Shown piece by piece: positions 50,566 to 59,922 of a stretch of DNA of 64,000 nt. The translations under genes and the position numbers were made by a program. The notes beneath the pieces were generated by a model that did no database searches, was not told where the DNA came from, and worked only from the letters and a program-made list of their open reading frames with translations. Source of the DNA: an uncultured Colwellia sp. (lineage in GTDB: Bacteria; Pseudomonadota; Gammaproteobacteria; Enterobacterales; Alteromonadaceae). Where the stretch lies: contig CAJXQJ010000003.1 of NCBI GenBank assembly GCA_913058245.1, forward strand, positions 169,612 to 233,611, in the 5' to 3' direction. Within the stretch, counting starts at the first letter, position 1, and each line of letters begins with the position of its first letter.

Positions 50566-53415
50566 ATGAAACAACAAGCGATGTATAAGCATAAGTTAAA
50601 GCGCCTAAGTCTATGTGTATTAGCTGCCTTAACAGCCCAAACAACTATTATCCAACAAGCGAATGCTGAAGAAACTACAGCTAAAGAAGAAGAGATTGAA
50701 AGAATTAGCATTGTTGGCTCGAATATTAAACGTGCTTCTGATATTGGTGCATTACCAGTAACCGCATTAACTGAGAAAGATATTGAAAATACTGCGGCAA
50801 TGTCAGGCGATGAGCTTTTACGCTCAATACCACAAATTGGTGCAGTGAACTTTGGTGCTGCCACAGGTAACGGTGGTGTAAATGACGCGCGTGGTGATGT
50901 TGCTTCAATTAACTTACGTGGCGTAGGTTCAGGTAATACCTTAACGTTATTAAATGGACGCCGACTGGTAACTCACCCAGGTACACAATCAGAAAACTTT
51001 GTTCCGGTTTCAACATCAAACTCTAACACCTTACCTGTTTCAGGCTTACGATCTTTGCAGGTTCTGCGCGATGGTGCTGCAGCTATTTACGGTTCTGATG
51101 CCGTAGCTGGCGTAGTCAACTACCAACTTAAAGATGACTTTGAAGGTAATCAAGTTAAATTATCGTATGGTGGCTCGGAAGGCACATCATTAGATGAAAC
51201 TACTTTTAGTTATTTAACAGGGTTTGATTTAAATGAAGGTCGTTCTCACTTAACCGCGTCATTTAGTTACTATGATCGCAATGGCATGATGGCAAGTGAA
51301 CGTCCTTATTCAGCAAGCCATGATTTACGTGAATATCCAGGTTTACCGGAAGAGTTTATTGGTGATACTCAATTAGATAATCGTTCTACGGCAACCCCGT
51401 GGGGTGACTTTCAATCGGACGCTTTAGGTCGTTTCCATTTGCAGCCAGATACCAGTTCAGGTTGTGTGGTGAATTTGGATGGTGGTATTTGTGCTGATAG
51501 TGGCAGTTTCCCAAGAGATCAACGTTTTGACCGAGGTACTACTCGTTCATTAGTTTCTGATGTAAGACGATTAAATTTTTATAGTTATTTTACGCATGAG
51601 ATTAATAGTGATTTAGATTTTTTCTCAGAAGTCACCTATTACAATGCGAAAGCAGAACGAACTCGTGAGCAAACGCATAATCTAACGGCACAACGCTTTC
51701 GTATTTCTGCCGATGCTGCCCATAATCCATTTGGTGAAGAAGTTTTATTACGTAGTTACCGCGCAATTGACACTGGTCCTCGAAATGTCGAAGTTGATGA
51801 TACTAGCTATCGTATATTAGGTGGCTTAAAAGGTACGTATAACGATTGGGATTGGGAAACTGCAGCATTTTATACCGCTGCGGAAACTAATGATTCTGCA
51901 AATCGTATTCAAGCAAGCAAGTTTCAGGCATCAATCAATAGCACAGATCCAACATTAGCGTATAACATCTTTACTGGTGGTGATGTCAATAATCCAAATA
52001 GTGGTGATTCAACATTAAATCCACAAAGTGTGATTGACCAATTTATGGTGAACGTTAATCGTGATTCTAAAACTAGCTTAGCGTCAGTTGACTTTAAAGT
52101 GAGTAATGGCGCGCTTTGGACATTACCAGCAGGCGATGTTGGTATTGCTATGGGGGTTGAATTTAGACGTGAAACTTTTGAAGATGATCGTGACCCATTA
52201 CTTGATGGCAGCAATCCTTTTGTTGATGCAATAACAGGGGTAGAGTTATCAGGAAGTGATGTTTTAGGTAGTAGCCCAACACCAGACTCAAAAGCATCTC
52301 GCAATGTTACCTCAGCTTATGCAGAGTTTTTAGTACCGCTTGTTGATTCCGGTTCGCATTACGTTGAATTACAAGTGGCTGGTCGTTATGAAAACTTTTC
52401 TGATGTTGGCAGTGCAATAAAACCTAAGGTTGCTTTATTTTGGGAGCCAGCAGACTGGATAAGCTTCCGCGCTTCATATGCTGGAGGTTTCCGAGCTCCA
52501 GGTTTACCACAAGTATCGGCAGAAGGTGTGCCGCGTTCAAACAGTTTGTATGACCCTGTACTTGATTCAACCTATGGCATTGTTGATATTCGTAGTGGTA
52601 CGACAGATTTAAAACCAGAAGATGATGAAAATACTTCATTTGGCTTAATATTTGAACCAACCGAAAATCTAACGTTTACATTAGATACTTGGAAGATTAA
52701 GCAAAAAGATCTTGTGGGTATTTTACCCGGCTCATCTCATTTACTTTATGACTCATTACTGAGAAGTGAAGGTTCAAGCAATAGTGCCGTTATTCGAGAT
52801 CCTAGTACTAATGAAGTGATTCAAATAAATAATGATTATTTGAATTTAGGTGTGAGAAACATCGAAGGTATTGATTTTAGTTTAATTTATGATTGGGAAA
52901 CTGATTTCGGTGATTTTGAATTTACCGCAAACGCTGCGAAGCTGAGAAAGTTCGAACAAGAAGCTGATTCAATTTCAGCACAACTTATTGCCGCTCAAGA
53001 AGCAGGAAACCCAGCCGTACCAGCTGATAGAACAGTTGCTGGCGCAGGTGATTTGATTAAGCAAAATGGTCGTCCAGAATGGCGAGCGCGAGTTTCACTT
53101 GATTGGGATTATGAGCAATGGGGGGCTGGTATTAATGCTAATTACGTAAGTGAAGTAATTGATACCAGTACAACAGCAACGGTTAATGATGAAGTTATTA
53201 TGTTGCCAGTAGATAGCTTCACTCGCGTGAATGTTTATGCGGACTATCGCTTTGGCGATGATAGTGCCTTAGATGGTACTAAAATCCGTTTTGGTATTAG
53301 AAATATTGCCGATGAAGAACCGCCATTAGCAGATGAATTAGCACATGGTTACTTTGGAGCCTTACATTCGAACCGTGGTCGTTATTTCTATATGAGTTTA
53401 AGAAAAGATTTTTAA
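50566..53415 (+). CDS. TonB-dependent outer-membrane receptor, likely for D-Glu-containing or peptidoglycan peptides
   Basis: 949 aa from the ATG at 50566 (GGTGA 5 nt upstream), giving a signal peptide 'LSLCVLAALTAQTTIIQQANA'. The plug domain begins 'IERISIVGSNIKRASDIGALPVTAL' in pieces, with a TonB-box-like 'IERISIVG', 'LNGRRLVTHP' and 'LRDGAAAIYGSDAVAGVVNY'. The barrel ends in 'GRYFYMSLRKDF' (C-terminal Phe). Ligand specificity cannot be read from the sequence. Its neighbours (M14 peptidase, D-aminoacylase, gltS, dgc genes) suggest D-Glu peptides. Ends in a strong terminator. Confidence 0.92.
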   Translation: MKQQAMYKHKLKRLSLCVLAALTAQTTIIQQANAEETTAKEEEIERISIVGSNIKRASDIGALPVTALTEKDIENTAAMSGDELLRSIPQIGAVNFGAATGNGGVNDARGDVASINLRGVGSGNTLTLLNGRRLVTHPGTQSENFVPVSTSNSNTLPVSGLRSLQVLRDGAAAIYGSDAVAGVVNYQLKDDFEGNQVKLSYGGSEGTSLDETTFSYLTGFDLNEGRSHLTASFSYYDRNGMMASERPYSASHDLREYPGLPEEFIGDTQLDNRSTATPWGDFQSDALGRFHLQPDTSSGCVVNLDGGICADSGSFPRDQRFDRGTTRSLVSDVRRLNFYSYFTHEINSDLDFFSEVTYYNAKAERTREQTHNLTAQRFRISADAAHNPFGEEVLLRSYRAIDTGPRNVEVDDTSYRILGGLKGTYNDWDWETAAFYTAAETNDSANRIQASKFQASINSTDPTLAYNIFTGGDVNNPNSGDSTLNPQSVIDQFMVNVNRDSKTSLASVDFKVSNGALWTLPAGDVGIAMGVEFRRETFEDDRDPLLDGSNPFVDAITGVELSGSDVLGSSPTPDSKASRNVTSAYAEFLVPLVDSGSHYVELQVAGRYENFSDVGSAIKPKVALFWEPADWISFRASYAGGFRAPGLPQVSAEGVPRSNSLYDPVLDSTYGIVDIRSGTTDLKPEDDENTSFGLIFEPTENLTFTLDTWKIKQKDLVGILPGSSHLLYDSLLRSEGSSNSAVIRDPSTNEVIQINNDYLNLGVRNIEGIDFSLIYDWETDFGDFEFTANAAKLRKFEQEADSISAQLIAAQEAGNPAVPADRTVAGAGDLIKQNGRPEWRARVSLDWDYEQWGAGINANYVSEVIDTSTTATVNDEVIMLPVDSFTRVNVYADYRFGDDSALDGTKIRFGIRNIADEEPPLADELAHGYFGALHSNRGRYFYMSLRKDF

Positions 53416-53442
53416 GCTCATCATGACATGAGTTGGCAACGG

Positions 53443-53477
53443 AGGCTCGACTGCAATGCTAGTCGAGCCTTATTTTT
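53443..53477 (+). terminator. Rho-independent terminator of the receptor gene
   Basis: Stem AGGCTCGACT / AGTCGAGCCT (53443-53452 and 53461-53470), 8-nt loop, then TATTTTT. Ten perfect pairs. Confidence 0.88.
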
Positions 53478-53508
53478 CTGAAATTTATTTAATTTTTAAG
53501 ATGTTATT

Positions 53509-54693
53509 ATGAAAAAATCACTACTAATTTGCTCATGGTTATTTTCAACTCTCTTTCTTACTTCGTGTGCGGAAACAGTTGTTGCAACAAAAAGTAACAA
53601 TGCGCAAGCGTGTAATATTGGCCCTGTGCGTTTGCTTGCTGATTTTGAGGCTAGCAGAATGGATGAATGTAAGAATGTAGGTGCTAATAATTTCCAAATT
53701 GTTATCAAACCCGAAAATTCGCCAATAAACTCAAGTCCTTGGTATGCGTTTAAAGTATTGGCAGAACAGCCTACAGCAGTACGAATTTCTATAAAAATTG
53801 CAGGTAAAAGAGAAAATCGCTACTTACCCAAAATAAGTGACGATATGAAGTCTTGGCAGGTACATGATTACCGGTACCGTAAAAAAAACTTAACTATTAA
53901 TGTTAATGCTACCCCAAAACCAACATATATTGCTGCTCAAGAGGTTATTAACAATCAATATTACGTTGATTGGGCAAAACACTTAGCAGCTATTAGCCAA
54001 GTTAAGCAAAGTAAACTAGGTGAATCAATACAGGGTAGGCCAATTTACAAGATTGAAAGTAAAGGCAATAGTGATGAGTGGTTGGTGATTCTTGGCCGTT
54101 TGCACCCACCAGAAATTACAGGGGCATTAGCATTGTTTCCATTTGTTGAAACCTTATTAGCAAATAATTCATTTGCCGAGAGTTTTCGCAAAAAATACAA
54201 CCTACTTATTATTCCAAATTTAAACCCTGATGGCGTTGCCATGGGTAATTGGCGTCATAATGCCAATGGTGTTGATTTAAATCGTGATTGGATCACCTTT
54301 AAACAACCTGAAACTACCCAAGTGCATCAATACTTGCAAGCGCTTGTTGCTAGTGGTCAAAAGATAAAGTTTGCGGTTGATTTTCACTCTACTCAACATG
54401 ATGTTTTTTATACTATGCCTGTCGACTACGGCGTTGAAGAGCGTTATTTTGTAAAGCATTGGTTAGGCGCTTTAAATCAAGCTATGCCTAATTTTGAGGT
54501 CATTCAAAAGCCAGGAAATCGACCTAATAATGGTGTGTCTAAACAATATTTTGCCGATAACTACCAAGTACACGCCATTACCTATGAAATGGGCGATGAA
54601 ACAAATCGTGATAATATTAAAGTTATTGCTAATAATGCCGCGGTCACATTAATGCAGACACTGATGTCTGGTGCAGATCATAACAAAGAGTAA
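53509..54693 (+). CDS. M14-family zinc carboxypeptidase lipoprotein
   Basis: 394 aa with a lipobox 'LFLTSC' (Cys20). After an N-terminal beta domain (30-140) comes the M14 catalytic domain: 'GRLHPPEITGAL' (His199, Glu202), 'GNWRHNANGVDLNRDW' (substrate-binding Asn-Arg), 'AVDFHSTQ' (His293 zinc ligand) and 'AITYEMGDE' (catalytic Glu360). Some M14 enzymes (MpaA, ENP1) cut gamma-D-Glu-diamino acid bonds. Its place between the receptor and a D-aminoacylase suggests release of D-Glu or Ala-Glu from muropeptides, anchored at the outer membrane or periplasm. Confidence 0.9.
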   Translation: MKKSLLICSWLFSTLFLTSCAETVVATKSNNAQACNIGPVRLLADFEASRMDECKNVGANNFQIVIKPENSPINSSPWYAFKVLAEQPTAVRISIKIAGKRENRYLPKISDDMKSWQVHDYRYRKKNLTINVNATPKPTYIAAQEVINNQYYVDWAKHLAAISQVKQSKLGESIQGRPIYKIESKGNSDEWLVILGRLHPPEITGALALFPFVETLLANNSFAESFRKKYNLLIIPNLNPDGVAMGNWRHNANGVDLNRDWITFKQPETTQVHQYLQALVASGQKIKFAVDFHSTQHDVFYTMPVDYGVEERYFVKHWLGALNQAMPNFEVIQKPGNRPNNGVSKQYFADNYQVHAITYEMGDETNRDNIKVIANNAAVTLMQTLMSGADHNKE

Positions 54694-54701
54694 GTTTATC
54701 T

Positions 54702-56285
54702 ATGAGTTCTTTAAATCGTATTGCTGTCATAGGCTTAGTGATACCAAGTCTATTAATACTGAACGCTTGTTCTGAGCATAAGTCTATAGCTAGAATAACC
54801 CCAGTACTTGTTGATACTTTGATTATTAACGGTACTGTGTATAACGGTATTGATGTAGAACCTCAGGCCGTAGATGTTGCGATATGTGGCAGTGAAATAT
54901 GTGGTATTTATCAACAAGATCAATATGACATAAAAGCACAAAAAACTATTGATGCCAGTGGTAAAATTGTCAGCCCAGGCTTTATAGACCCTCATACTCA
55001 TACTTTAGAAGAACTATACAGTAGCGACAAAAACCATAATCTTAATTATCTAACGCAAGGGGTTACGACCGTTGTAAATGGTAATGATGGTGAAGGGCCT
55101 GTTGATGTTGCAAGAACTGCGCAAGAACTTGAAGCTAATGGTATTGGCACAAATGTCGCTTTGTTGGTTGGTCATGGTAGCGTTCGAGAGCAAGTGATGG
55201 GGCGAGCACAGCGTTATGCTAGTACTGAAGAGTTAGCACAAATGTCGACGTTATTAACTCAAGCTATGGAAGCTGGTGCTTTAGGTTTATCAACAGGTTT
55301 GTATTATGTGCCGGGCAGTTTTGCCAATACAGAAGAAGTGGTGACATTAGCAAAAATAGCCAGTAAATATAATGGCATTTATGACACGCATTTACGTGAT
55401 GAAAGCACATTCAATATCGGTTTTATAGCAGCTTTAGAGGAAGCTATTCACATAGCTGACGCCGCTGATATCCATTTGCATCTCGCGCATATCAAAGCAC
55501 TAGGTGTTGACGTTTGGGGGCAAAGTGATATTGCCATTGAAAAAATTAACCAAGCGCAGGTGAAAGGAATCTCAATTTCGGCTGACCAGTATCCATGGCT
55601 TGCCTCTGGCACTAAACTGCGTAGTGCTGTCATGCCGAAATGGGCAATGGCAGATTCACAGCAAGCTTTTCATAACCGTTTAAATGATGCCAGCTTAGCC
55701 AATAAATTAAGAGTCGAAATTCAAGAAAATATTCGCCGCCGTGGTGGAGCAAAATCACTGTTAATTACTGCATTTAAAATACCAGAACTGATTGGGCTAA
55801 ATTTGTCTGAAGTTGCTGAACGTCGACAACAAGATGCAGTGACTACAGCTATTGAGCTTGTGCAAGAAGGCGAAGTACGCGTGGCGTCATTCAATATGTC
55901 ACCTACCGATGTTGAAGCTTTTATGGTGCAACCATGGGTAGTAACGTCATCAGATGGCACCAATGGCCATCCACGAAAGTTTGCTAGCTTCCCACAAAAA
56001 TATCAGCAATATGTTGTTAATAAAGGGCTATTAACTCTAGGAGAGTTTATTAGCAAAAGCTCGGGCCAAACCGCACAGGTTTTGGGTTTGAAGAAACGTG
56101 GCCAACTTACTAAAGGCTATAAAGCCGATATTATTATTTTTGATGCAGAAAATTTTTCAGCCAATGCTGACTTTTCAGCTTGGAATAAATATTCATCAGG
56201 TATCGAGCAAGTTTGGCTTAATGGCCAATATGTAATTCAAGATGGAAAATATCAAAAGCAACTTGCAGGTAAGTTTGTTCATTGA
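54702..56285 (+). CDS. N-acyl-D-amino-acid deacylase lipoprotein (amidohydrolase)
   Basis: 527 aa with lipobox 'LILNAC' (Cys23). D-aminoacylase family motifs: 'SPGFIDPHTHTLEELY' (His98, His100), 'YDTHLRDES' (His230), 'LAHIKALG' (His263), 'TSSDGTNGHPRKFASFP' (Asp418). The usual bridging Cys of D-aminoacylases ('GNCG') reads 'NGNDG' here, Asp129. It would free D-amino acids, D-Glu by context, from N-acyl-D-peptides outside the cytoplasm. 8 bp after the M14 gene, so one operon. Confidence 0.9.
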   Translation: MSSLNRIAVIGLVIPSLLILNACSEHKSIARITPVLVDTLIINGTVYNGIDVEPQAVDVAICGSEICGIYQQDQYDIKAQKTIDASGKIVSPGFIDPHTHTLEELYSSDKNHNLNYLTQGVTTVVNGNDGEGPVDVARTAQELEANGIGTNVALLVGHGSVREQVMGRAQRYASTEELAQMSTLLTQAMEAGALGLSTGLYYVPGSFANTEEVVTLAKIASKYNGIYDTHLRDESTFNIGFIAALEEAIHIADAADIHLHLAHIKALGVDVWGQSDIAIEKINQAQVKGISISADQYPWLASGTKLRSAVMPKWAMADSQQAFHNRLNDASLANKLRVEIQENIRRRGGAKSLLITAFKIPELIGLNLSEVAERRQQDAVTTAIELVQEGEVRVASFNMSPTDVEAFMVQPWVVTSSDGTNGHPRKFASFPQKYQQYVVNKGLLTLGEFISKSSGQTAQVLGLKKRGQLTKGYKADIIIFDAENFSANADFSAWNKYSSGIEQVWLNGQYVIQDGKYQKQLAGKFVH

Positions 56286-56355
56286 TTAAAGCTGGAAAAT
56301 CGCCAGTTTTCGCCCATAGTTAAGTTATTAAGGTATCGAGAAAGCAGTAAAGCTA

Positions 56356-57102
56356 ATGAAATGTCTTCTTTTCGTCATAGCTTTATTTTTCTGTGAGCAA
56401 TCATATGGGAATCAAGGAACGAAACCTGTCATTAAGGCTGCGGTTGCAGAAGAATTCAGACATGGCCTGCACAGCAAATATTTACAATACTTTGCCGATA
56501 AATTGAATGTAAGGTTGGAATTATCAACCATGCCATTTGCCCGGCGTTTATTACAAATTGAAAATGGTCAATTAGATTTAATTGTTGGTATTCAAAAAAC
56601 AGAAGAGCGGCAAGATGAGTTTATTTATATTTTTCCGCATTATGAATCACTTTCACATCGTATATTTACGCTCAAAGAGAACCATCATAGCATTAAAAGT
56701 TATAGTGATTTAGCTGGAAAGTATATTGGTGTTAATCGATATTCTAAGTACTTTCAACCATTTGATAGCGATGAAAAAATTAATAAGTTTCGTGCATCAG
56801 GCGTCGTACAAAATATTGAATTATTGCTAAGAGGGCGCATTGACGCTTTTATGCATTATGAAGAAAGCACATTACCATTGCTTATTAAATTGGGTGAGAA
56901 AAATAAAATAGCTAAATCTCTCTACCAACCAGCGTATGAAACACGACATTATCTTGCTATTTCTAGCCATTCAAAACTTATTGCTCGTCAGGAAGAGTTA
57001 AAGTTAATTGTTGAAAGAGCTGTTAAGAATAATGACTTGCTTAATATCCGCCTTAACCATTATGCTGATATTCATGCAAACGATGCAGCATTAATGCAGT
57101 AA
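56356..57102 (+). CDS. Periplasmic amino-acid-type solute-binding protein (SBP_bac_3-like)
   Basis: 248 aa with signal peptide ('MKCLLFVIALFFCEQSYG'). Bacterial extracellular solute-binding family 3 features: 'VIKAAVAEEFRHGLHSKYLQYFADKLNVRLEL', 'FARRLLQIENGQLDLIVGIQKTEER', 'SYSDLAGKYIGVNRY'. No ABC permease or ATPase follows, so it may be an orphan binding protein or sensor. It closes the D-Glu cluster on the plus strand (70 bp after the deacylase). Confidence 0.82.
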   Translation: MKCLLFVIALFFCEQSYGNQGTKPVIKAAVAEEFRHGLHSKYLQYFADKLNVRLELSTMPFARRLLQIENGQLDLIVGIQKTEERQDEFIYIFPHYESLSHRIFTLKENHHSIKSYSDLAGKYIGVNRYSKYFQPFDSDEKINKFRASGVVQNIELLLRGRIDAFMHYEESTLPLLIKLGEKNKIAKSLYQPAYETRHYLAISSHSKLIARQEELKLIVERAVKNNDLLNIRLNHYADIHANDAALMQ

Positions 57103-57144
57103 CGAAAGCTCATTTTAAGCTCATGGTCGTCAATTGACTTTAAT

Positions 57145-57324
57145 TTAGTTGTAGCCTAATACATGGCTAGATGTACTATCTTCCAATAGTTCTAGTATTT
57201 TATCCATTATCGCTTCATTACTTTTTGTTGTTTGCTTGCTTTGTTTAGCAATGCTTTTTCGGGTGATGTAATTAAATTCATCTTCTTGTTGCTCGATATT
57301 TTCTTGTGTGTGGCTAATATTCAT
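57145..57324 (-). CDS. Small hydrophilic protein (59 aa), unannotated by size
   Basis: The minus-strand frame MNISHTQENIEQQEDEFNYI ... ending SSHVLGYN (59 aa) starts at 57324 and has a near-perfect Shine-Dalgarno GAGGAGAG 6 nt upstream. It is charged and coiled-coil-like (Glu/Gln/Lys-rich), without signal or membrane segment. No family recognised. It lies between the solute-binding gene and ahpC and is divergent from ahpC. The ribosome site makes real translation likely. Function unknown. Confidence 0.7.
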   Translation of the reverse strand: MNISHTQENIEQQEDEFNYITRKSIAKQSKQTTKSNEAIMDKILELLEDSTSSHVLGYN

Positions 57325-57442
57325 TTTTCTCTCCTCGCTAAGCTTTAAACACTATACTGTTACGTACCATGCATTTTTAAAAGTGGTAAAGTTTTTGTCT
57401 CCTATAGCGCAAAGTTATGTCTATGTATTTCGTTTTATATTG

Positions 57443-57479
57443 ATAGGTTTTTTCTATTGTAATTATAAAATTAAACGAT
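57443..57479. promoter_or_regulatory. OxyR tetramer binding site upstream of ahpC
   Basis: ATAGGTTTTTTCTAT - 7 bp - ATAAAATTAAACGAT. Against the OxyR consensus (ATAG-N7-CTAT twice, separated by 7 bp) 16 of the 20 specified bases agree; the spacing is exact. It abuts the ahpC promoter -35, as in OxyR-activated genes. Confidence 0.75.
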
Positions 57480-57508
57480 TGTATCTATTTTTAAATTAAC
57501 CTTAATAT
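57479..57508 (+). promoter_or_regulatory. Probable ahpC promoter
   Basis: -35 TTGTAT (57479-57484) and -10 TAATAT (57503-57508), 18-bp spacer (or TTAATA with 17). The -35 directly follows the OxyR site. Confidence 0.55.
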
Positions 57509-57556
57509 TATCTCAACTTAAACAGCACAAGCTTTTACAAACAAGTGGAGATAAGC

Positions 57557-58126
57557 ATGTACCAATCAATTATTAATTCAACAATTAAGCCTTTCAACGC
57601 GACAGCATTTAGCAACGGTGAATTCATCGAAGTTTCAGAAGCAGATGTTGCCGGTAAATGGTCAGTATTCTTTTTCTACCCTGCCGATTTTACTTTTGTA
57701 TGTCCTACTGAGTTAGGTGACATGGCGGATCACTATCAACAACTTCAAGAGATGGGTGTTGAAGTTTATTCAGTCTCAACTGATACACACTTTACTCATA
57801 AAGCATGGCATGACAGTTCAGATACCATCGGTAAAATTCAATACCCTATGATTGGTGACCCGACAGGTACTATTACTCGTAATTTCGGTGTGATGATAGA
57901 AGAAGATGGTTTAGCACTTCGCGGCACGTTCTTAGTAAACCCTGAAGGGGAAATCAAAGTTGCTGAAGTACATGACTTAGGTATTGGCCGTTCAGCAAAA
58001 GAGTTAGTACGTAAGATTCAAGCAGCACAATACGTAGCCGAGCATGACGGTGAAGTATGTCCTGCGGCTTGGCAACCAGGTGCAGAAACATTAGCACCAT
58101 CATTAGACTTAGTTGGCAAAATCTAA
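57557..58126 (+). CDS. ahpC: AhpC: alkyl hydroperoxide reductase peroxiredoxin
   Basis: 189 aa from the ATG at 57557 (GGAG 7 nt upstream); the frame from 57545 (GTG) is rejected. Peroxidatic Cys49 in '[10 protein letters not shown]', resolving Cys168 in '[11 protein letters not shown]', typical 2-Cys AhpC. It reduces peroxides using AhpF, the gene 101 bp downstream. OxyR site upstream; induced by peroxide. Confidence 0.97.
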   Translation: MYQSIINSTIKPFNATAFSNGEFIEVSEADVAGKWSVFFFYPADFTFVCPTELGDMADHYQQLQEMGVEVYSVSTDTHFTHKAWHDSSDTIGKIQYPMIGDPTGTITRNFGVMIEEDGLALRGTFLVNPEGEIKVAEVHDLGIGRSAKELVRKIQAAQYVAEHDGEVCPAAWQPGAETLAPSLDLVGKI

Positions 58127-58143
58127 AGACCAACTTAAATAAC

Positions 58144-58171
58144 GCCGCAACATATAAATAGCTGTTGCGGC
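58144..58171 (+). terminator. Hairpin between ahpC and ahpF
   Basis: GCCGCAACA (58144-58152) and TGTTGCGGC (58163-58171), perfect 9 bp, 10-nt loop, followed by TGCTTTCC (weak T-tract). It may be a partial terminator or mRNA-stabilising hairpin that keeps ahpC more abundant than ahpF. Confidence 0.5.
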
Positions 58172-58227
58172 TGCTTTCCTACACTACTAGAAAACTTGCT
58201 ACTCAAACTATATCCAAGGAATAAACC

Positions 58228-59829
58228 ATGTTAGATACGAACTTAAAGCAACAACTAAAGGCCTACTTGCAGAATTTAACCTCGGCTGTTGAGTTGTCGG
58301 TCTTTTTAGATGATGACGTAAAATCTCAAGAGTTAAAAGCACTCGTAACTGAAATTGCACAGATGTCACCTTTAGTGTCGATTGTTGCAAGTGACGCGCA
58401 GAATGAACGTGTGCCGTCAATGTTAGTAAAATCAGTCAATTCCGGCAGTGAAATGCGTTTTGCTGGTGTGCCTATGGGACACGAATTTACATCACTTGTG
58501 TTGGCATTACTGCACAGTGGTGGTCACCCAATTAAATTGGATGAGGAAGTTATTAAACAAGTAGCTGAGTTAGAAGGTGAATATAGTTTTGAAACCTATA
58601 TTTCTTTAAGCTGCCAAAATTGTCCTGACGTGGTACAGGCGTTAAACATGATGTCTGCTATTAACCCGCAAATAAACCACGTTATGGTCGACGGTGCATT
58701 GTTCCAAGAAGAAGTATATCAGCGCGATATTTTATCTGTACCAGCAGTTTATCTTAATGGCAAAGCGTTTGGTCAAGGCAGAATGACCATTACTGAAATT
58801 TTGAATAAAGTTGATAGTAATGCTGGCGCTCGACAAGCAGAAAGTATCAATCAAAAAGAAGCGTTTGACTTACTTGTGATTGGTGGTGGACCAGCAGGTG
58901 CCGCATCAGCAATATATAGTGCACGTAAGGGTATTCGTACTGGCATAGTTGCCGATAGATTTGGCGGTCAAGTTCAAGATACTATGGCGATTGAAAACTT
59001 TATTTCAGTGAGTGCCACAGAGGGTCCTAAATTAGTCGCCAGCCTTGAAGCACATGTAAAAGATTATGATGTTGATATTATGAATGATCAACGTGTAAAG
59101 AATATTATTGAAAGTGATGTTGAAGGTGGTTTGATTACTGTTGAATTGGAAAACGGTGCTAGTTTGCAAACTCGCTCTACTATAATTGCAACTGGGGCTC
59201 GTTGGAGAGAAATGAATGTACCTGGCGAGCAAGAATACCGTGGTAAAGGTGTGGCTTATTGTCCACATTGTGACGGGCCACTGTTTAAAGGTAAATCTGT
59301 CGCTGTTATTGGCGGCGGTAACTCAGGTATTGAAGCGGCGATTGATTTAGCCGGTATTGTTGAACACGTAACTGTATTAGAGTTTGATTCAACATTACGA
59401 GCGGACGCCGTATTGCAAAATAAAGCTCGCTCACTTAACAATATCGACATTATCGTCAATGCTCAAACCACAGAGGTGCTAGGTAATGGCAAACACGTGA
59501 CAAGTTTGAATTACATAAATCGTGCGACAGATGAGCAAGAAAGTATCGAACTTGCGGGGGTATTTGTACAAATTGGGCTGGTACCGAACTCAAAATTTTT
59601 AAAGGGGACAGTTGATTTAACACAGCGCGGTGAAGTTATTGCCAACCAGAAAGGTGAAACTAATGTTGCAGGAGTATATGCTGCAGGTGATGTGACGGAC
59701 TCTCCTTATAAACAAATTATTATTGCTATGGGTAGTGGTGCTACTGCAGCACTTGGTGCATTTGATTACTTAATCCGTACTCCAAATCCAATTGATACTT
59801 TAGAAGAAAATGAAGAGGCTGCCGCTTAA
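58228..59829 (+). CDS. ahpF: AhpF: alkyl hydroperoxide reductase flavoprotein subunit
   Basis: 533 aa. The N-terminal double thioredoxin-like domain carries '[10 protein letters not shown]' (Cys129/Cys132). The FAD motif is '[13 protein letters not shown]', the thioredoxin-reductase-type redox pair 'AYCPHCDG' (Cys345/Cys348), and the NADH site '[14 protein letters not shown]'. Transfers electrons from NADH to AhpC. Confidence 0.97.
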   Translation: MLDTNLKQQLKAYLQNLTSAVELSVFLDDDVKSQELKALVTEIAQMSPLVSIVASDAQNERVPSMLVKSVNSGSEMRFAGVPMGHEFTSLVLALLHSGGHPIKLDEEVIKQVAELEGEYSFETYISLSCQNCPDVVQALNMMSAINPQINHVMVDGALFQEEVYQRDILSVPAVYLNGKAFGQGRMTITEILNKVDSNAGARQAESINQKEAFDLLVIGGGPAGAASAIYSARKGIRTGIVADRFGGQVQDTMAIENFISVSATEGPKLVASLEAHVKDYDVDIMNDQRVKNIIESDVEGGLITVELENGASLQTRSTIIATGARWREMNVPGEQEYRGKGVAYCPHCDGPLFKGKSVAVIGGGNSGIEAAIDLAGIVEHVTVLEFDSTLRADAVLQNKARSLNNIDIIVNAQTTEVLGNGKHVTSLNYINRATDEQESIELAGVFVQIGLVPNSKFLKGTVDLTQRGEVIANQKGETNVAGVYAAGDVTDSPYKQIIIAMGSGATAALGAFDYLIRTPNPIDTLEENEEAAA

Positions 59830-59856
59830 GACATTCATTTGTGAAATATCTTATTT

Positions 59857-59888
59857 AAAAAGCGCACCCTATTGAGGTGCGCTTTTTT
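59857..59888. terminator. Bidirectional terminator between ahpF and oxyR
   Basis: AAAAAGCGCACC ... GGTGCGCTTTTTT: stem AGCGCACC (59861-59868) with GGTGCGCT (59876-59883), A-run before and T-run after, so active on both strands. Lies between convergent genes. Confidence 0.88.
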
Positions 59889-59922
59889 GTTAACGACAGT
59901 CGTTGCTATTAAGTTATTAGGA

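Noticed and set aside
57308..57499. A plus-strand frame of 63 aa before ahpC
   Set aside because: It runs through the OxyR site and promoter and has low-complexity hydrophobic sequence; the real small gene here is on the minus strand.
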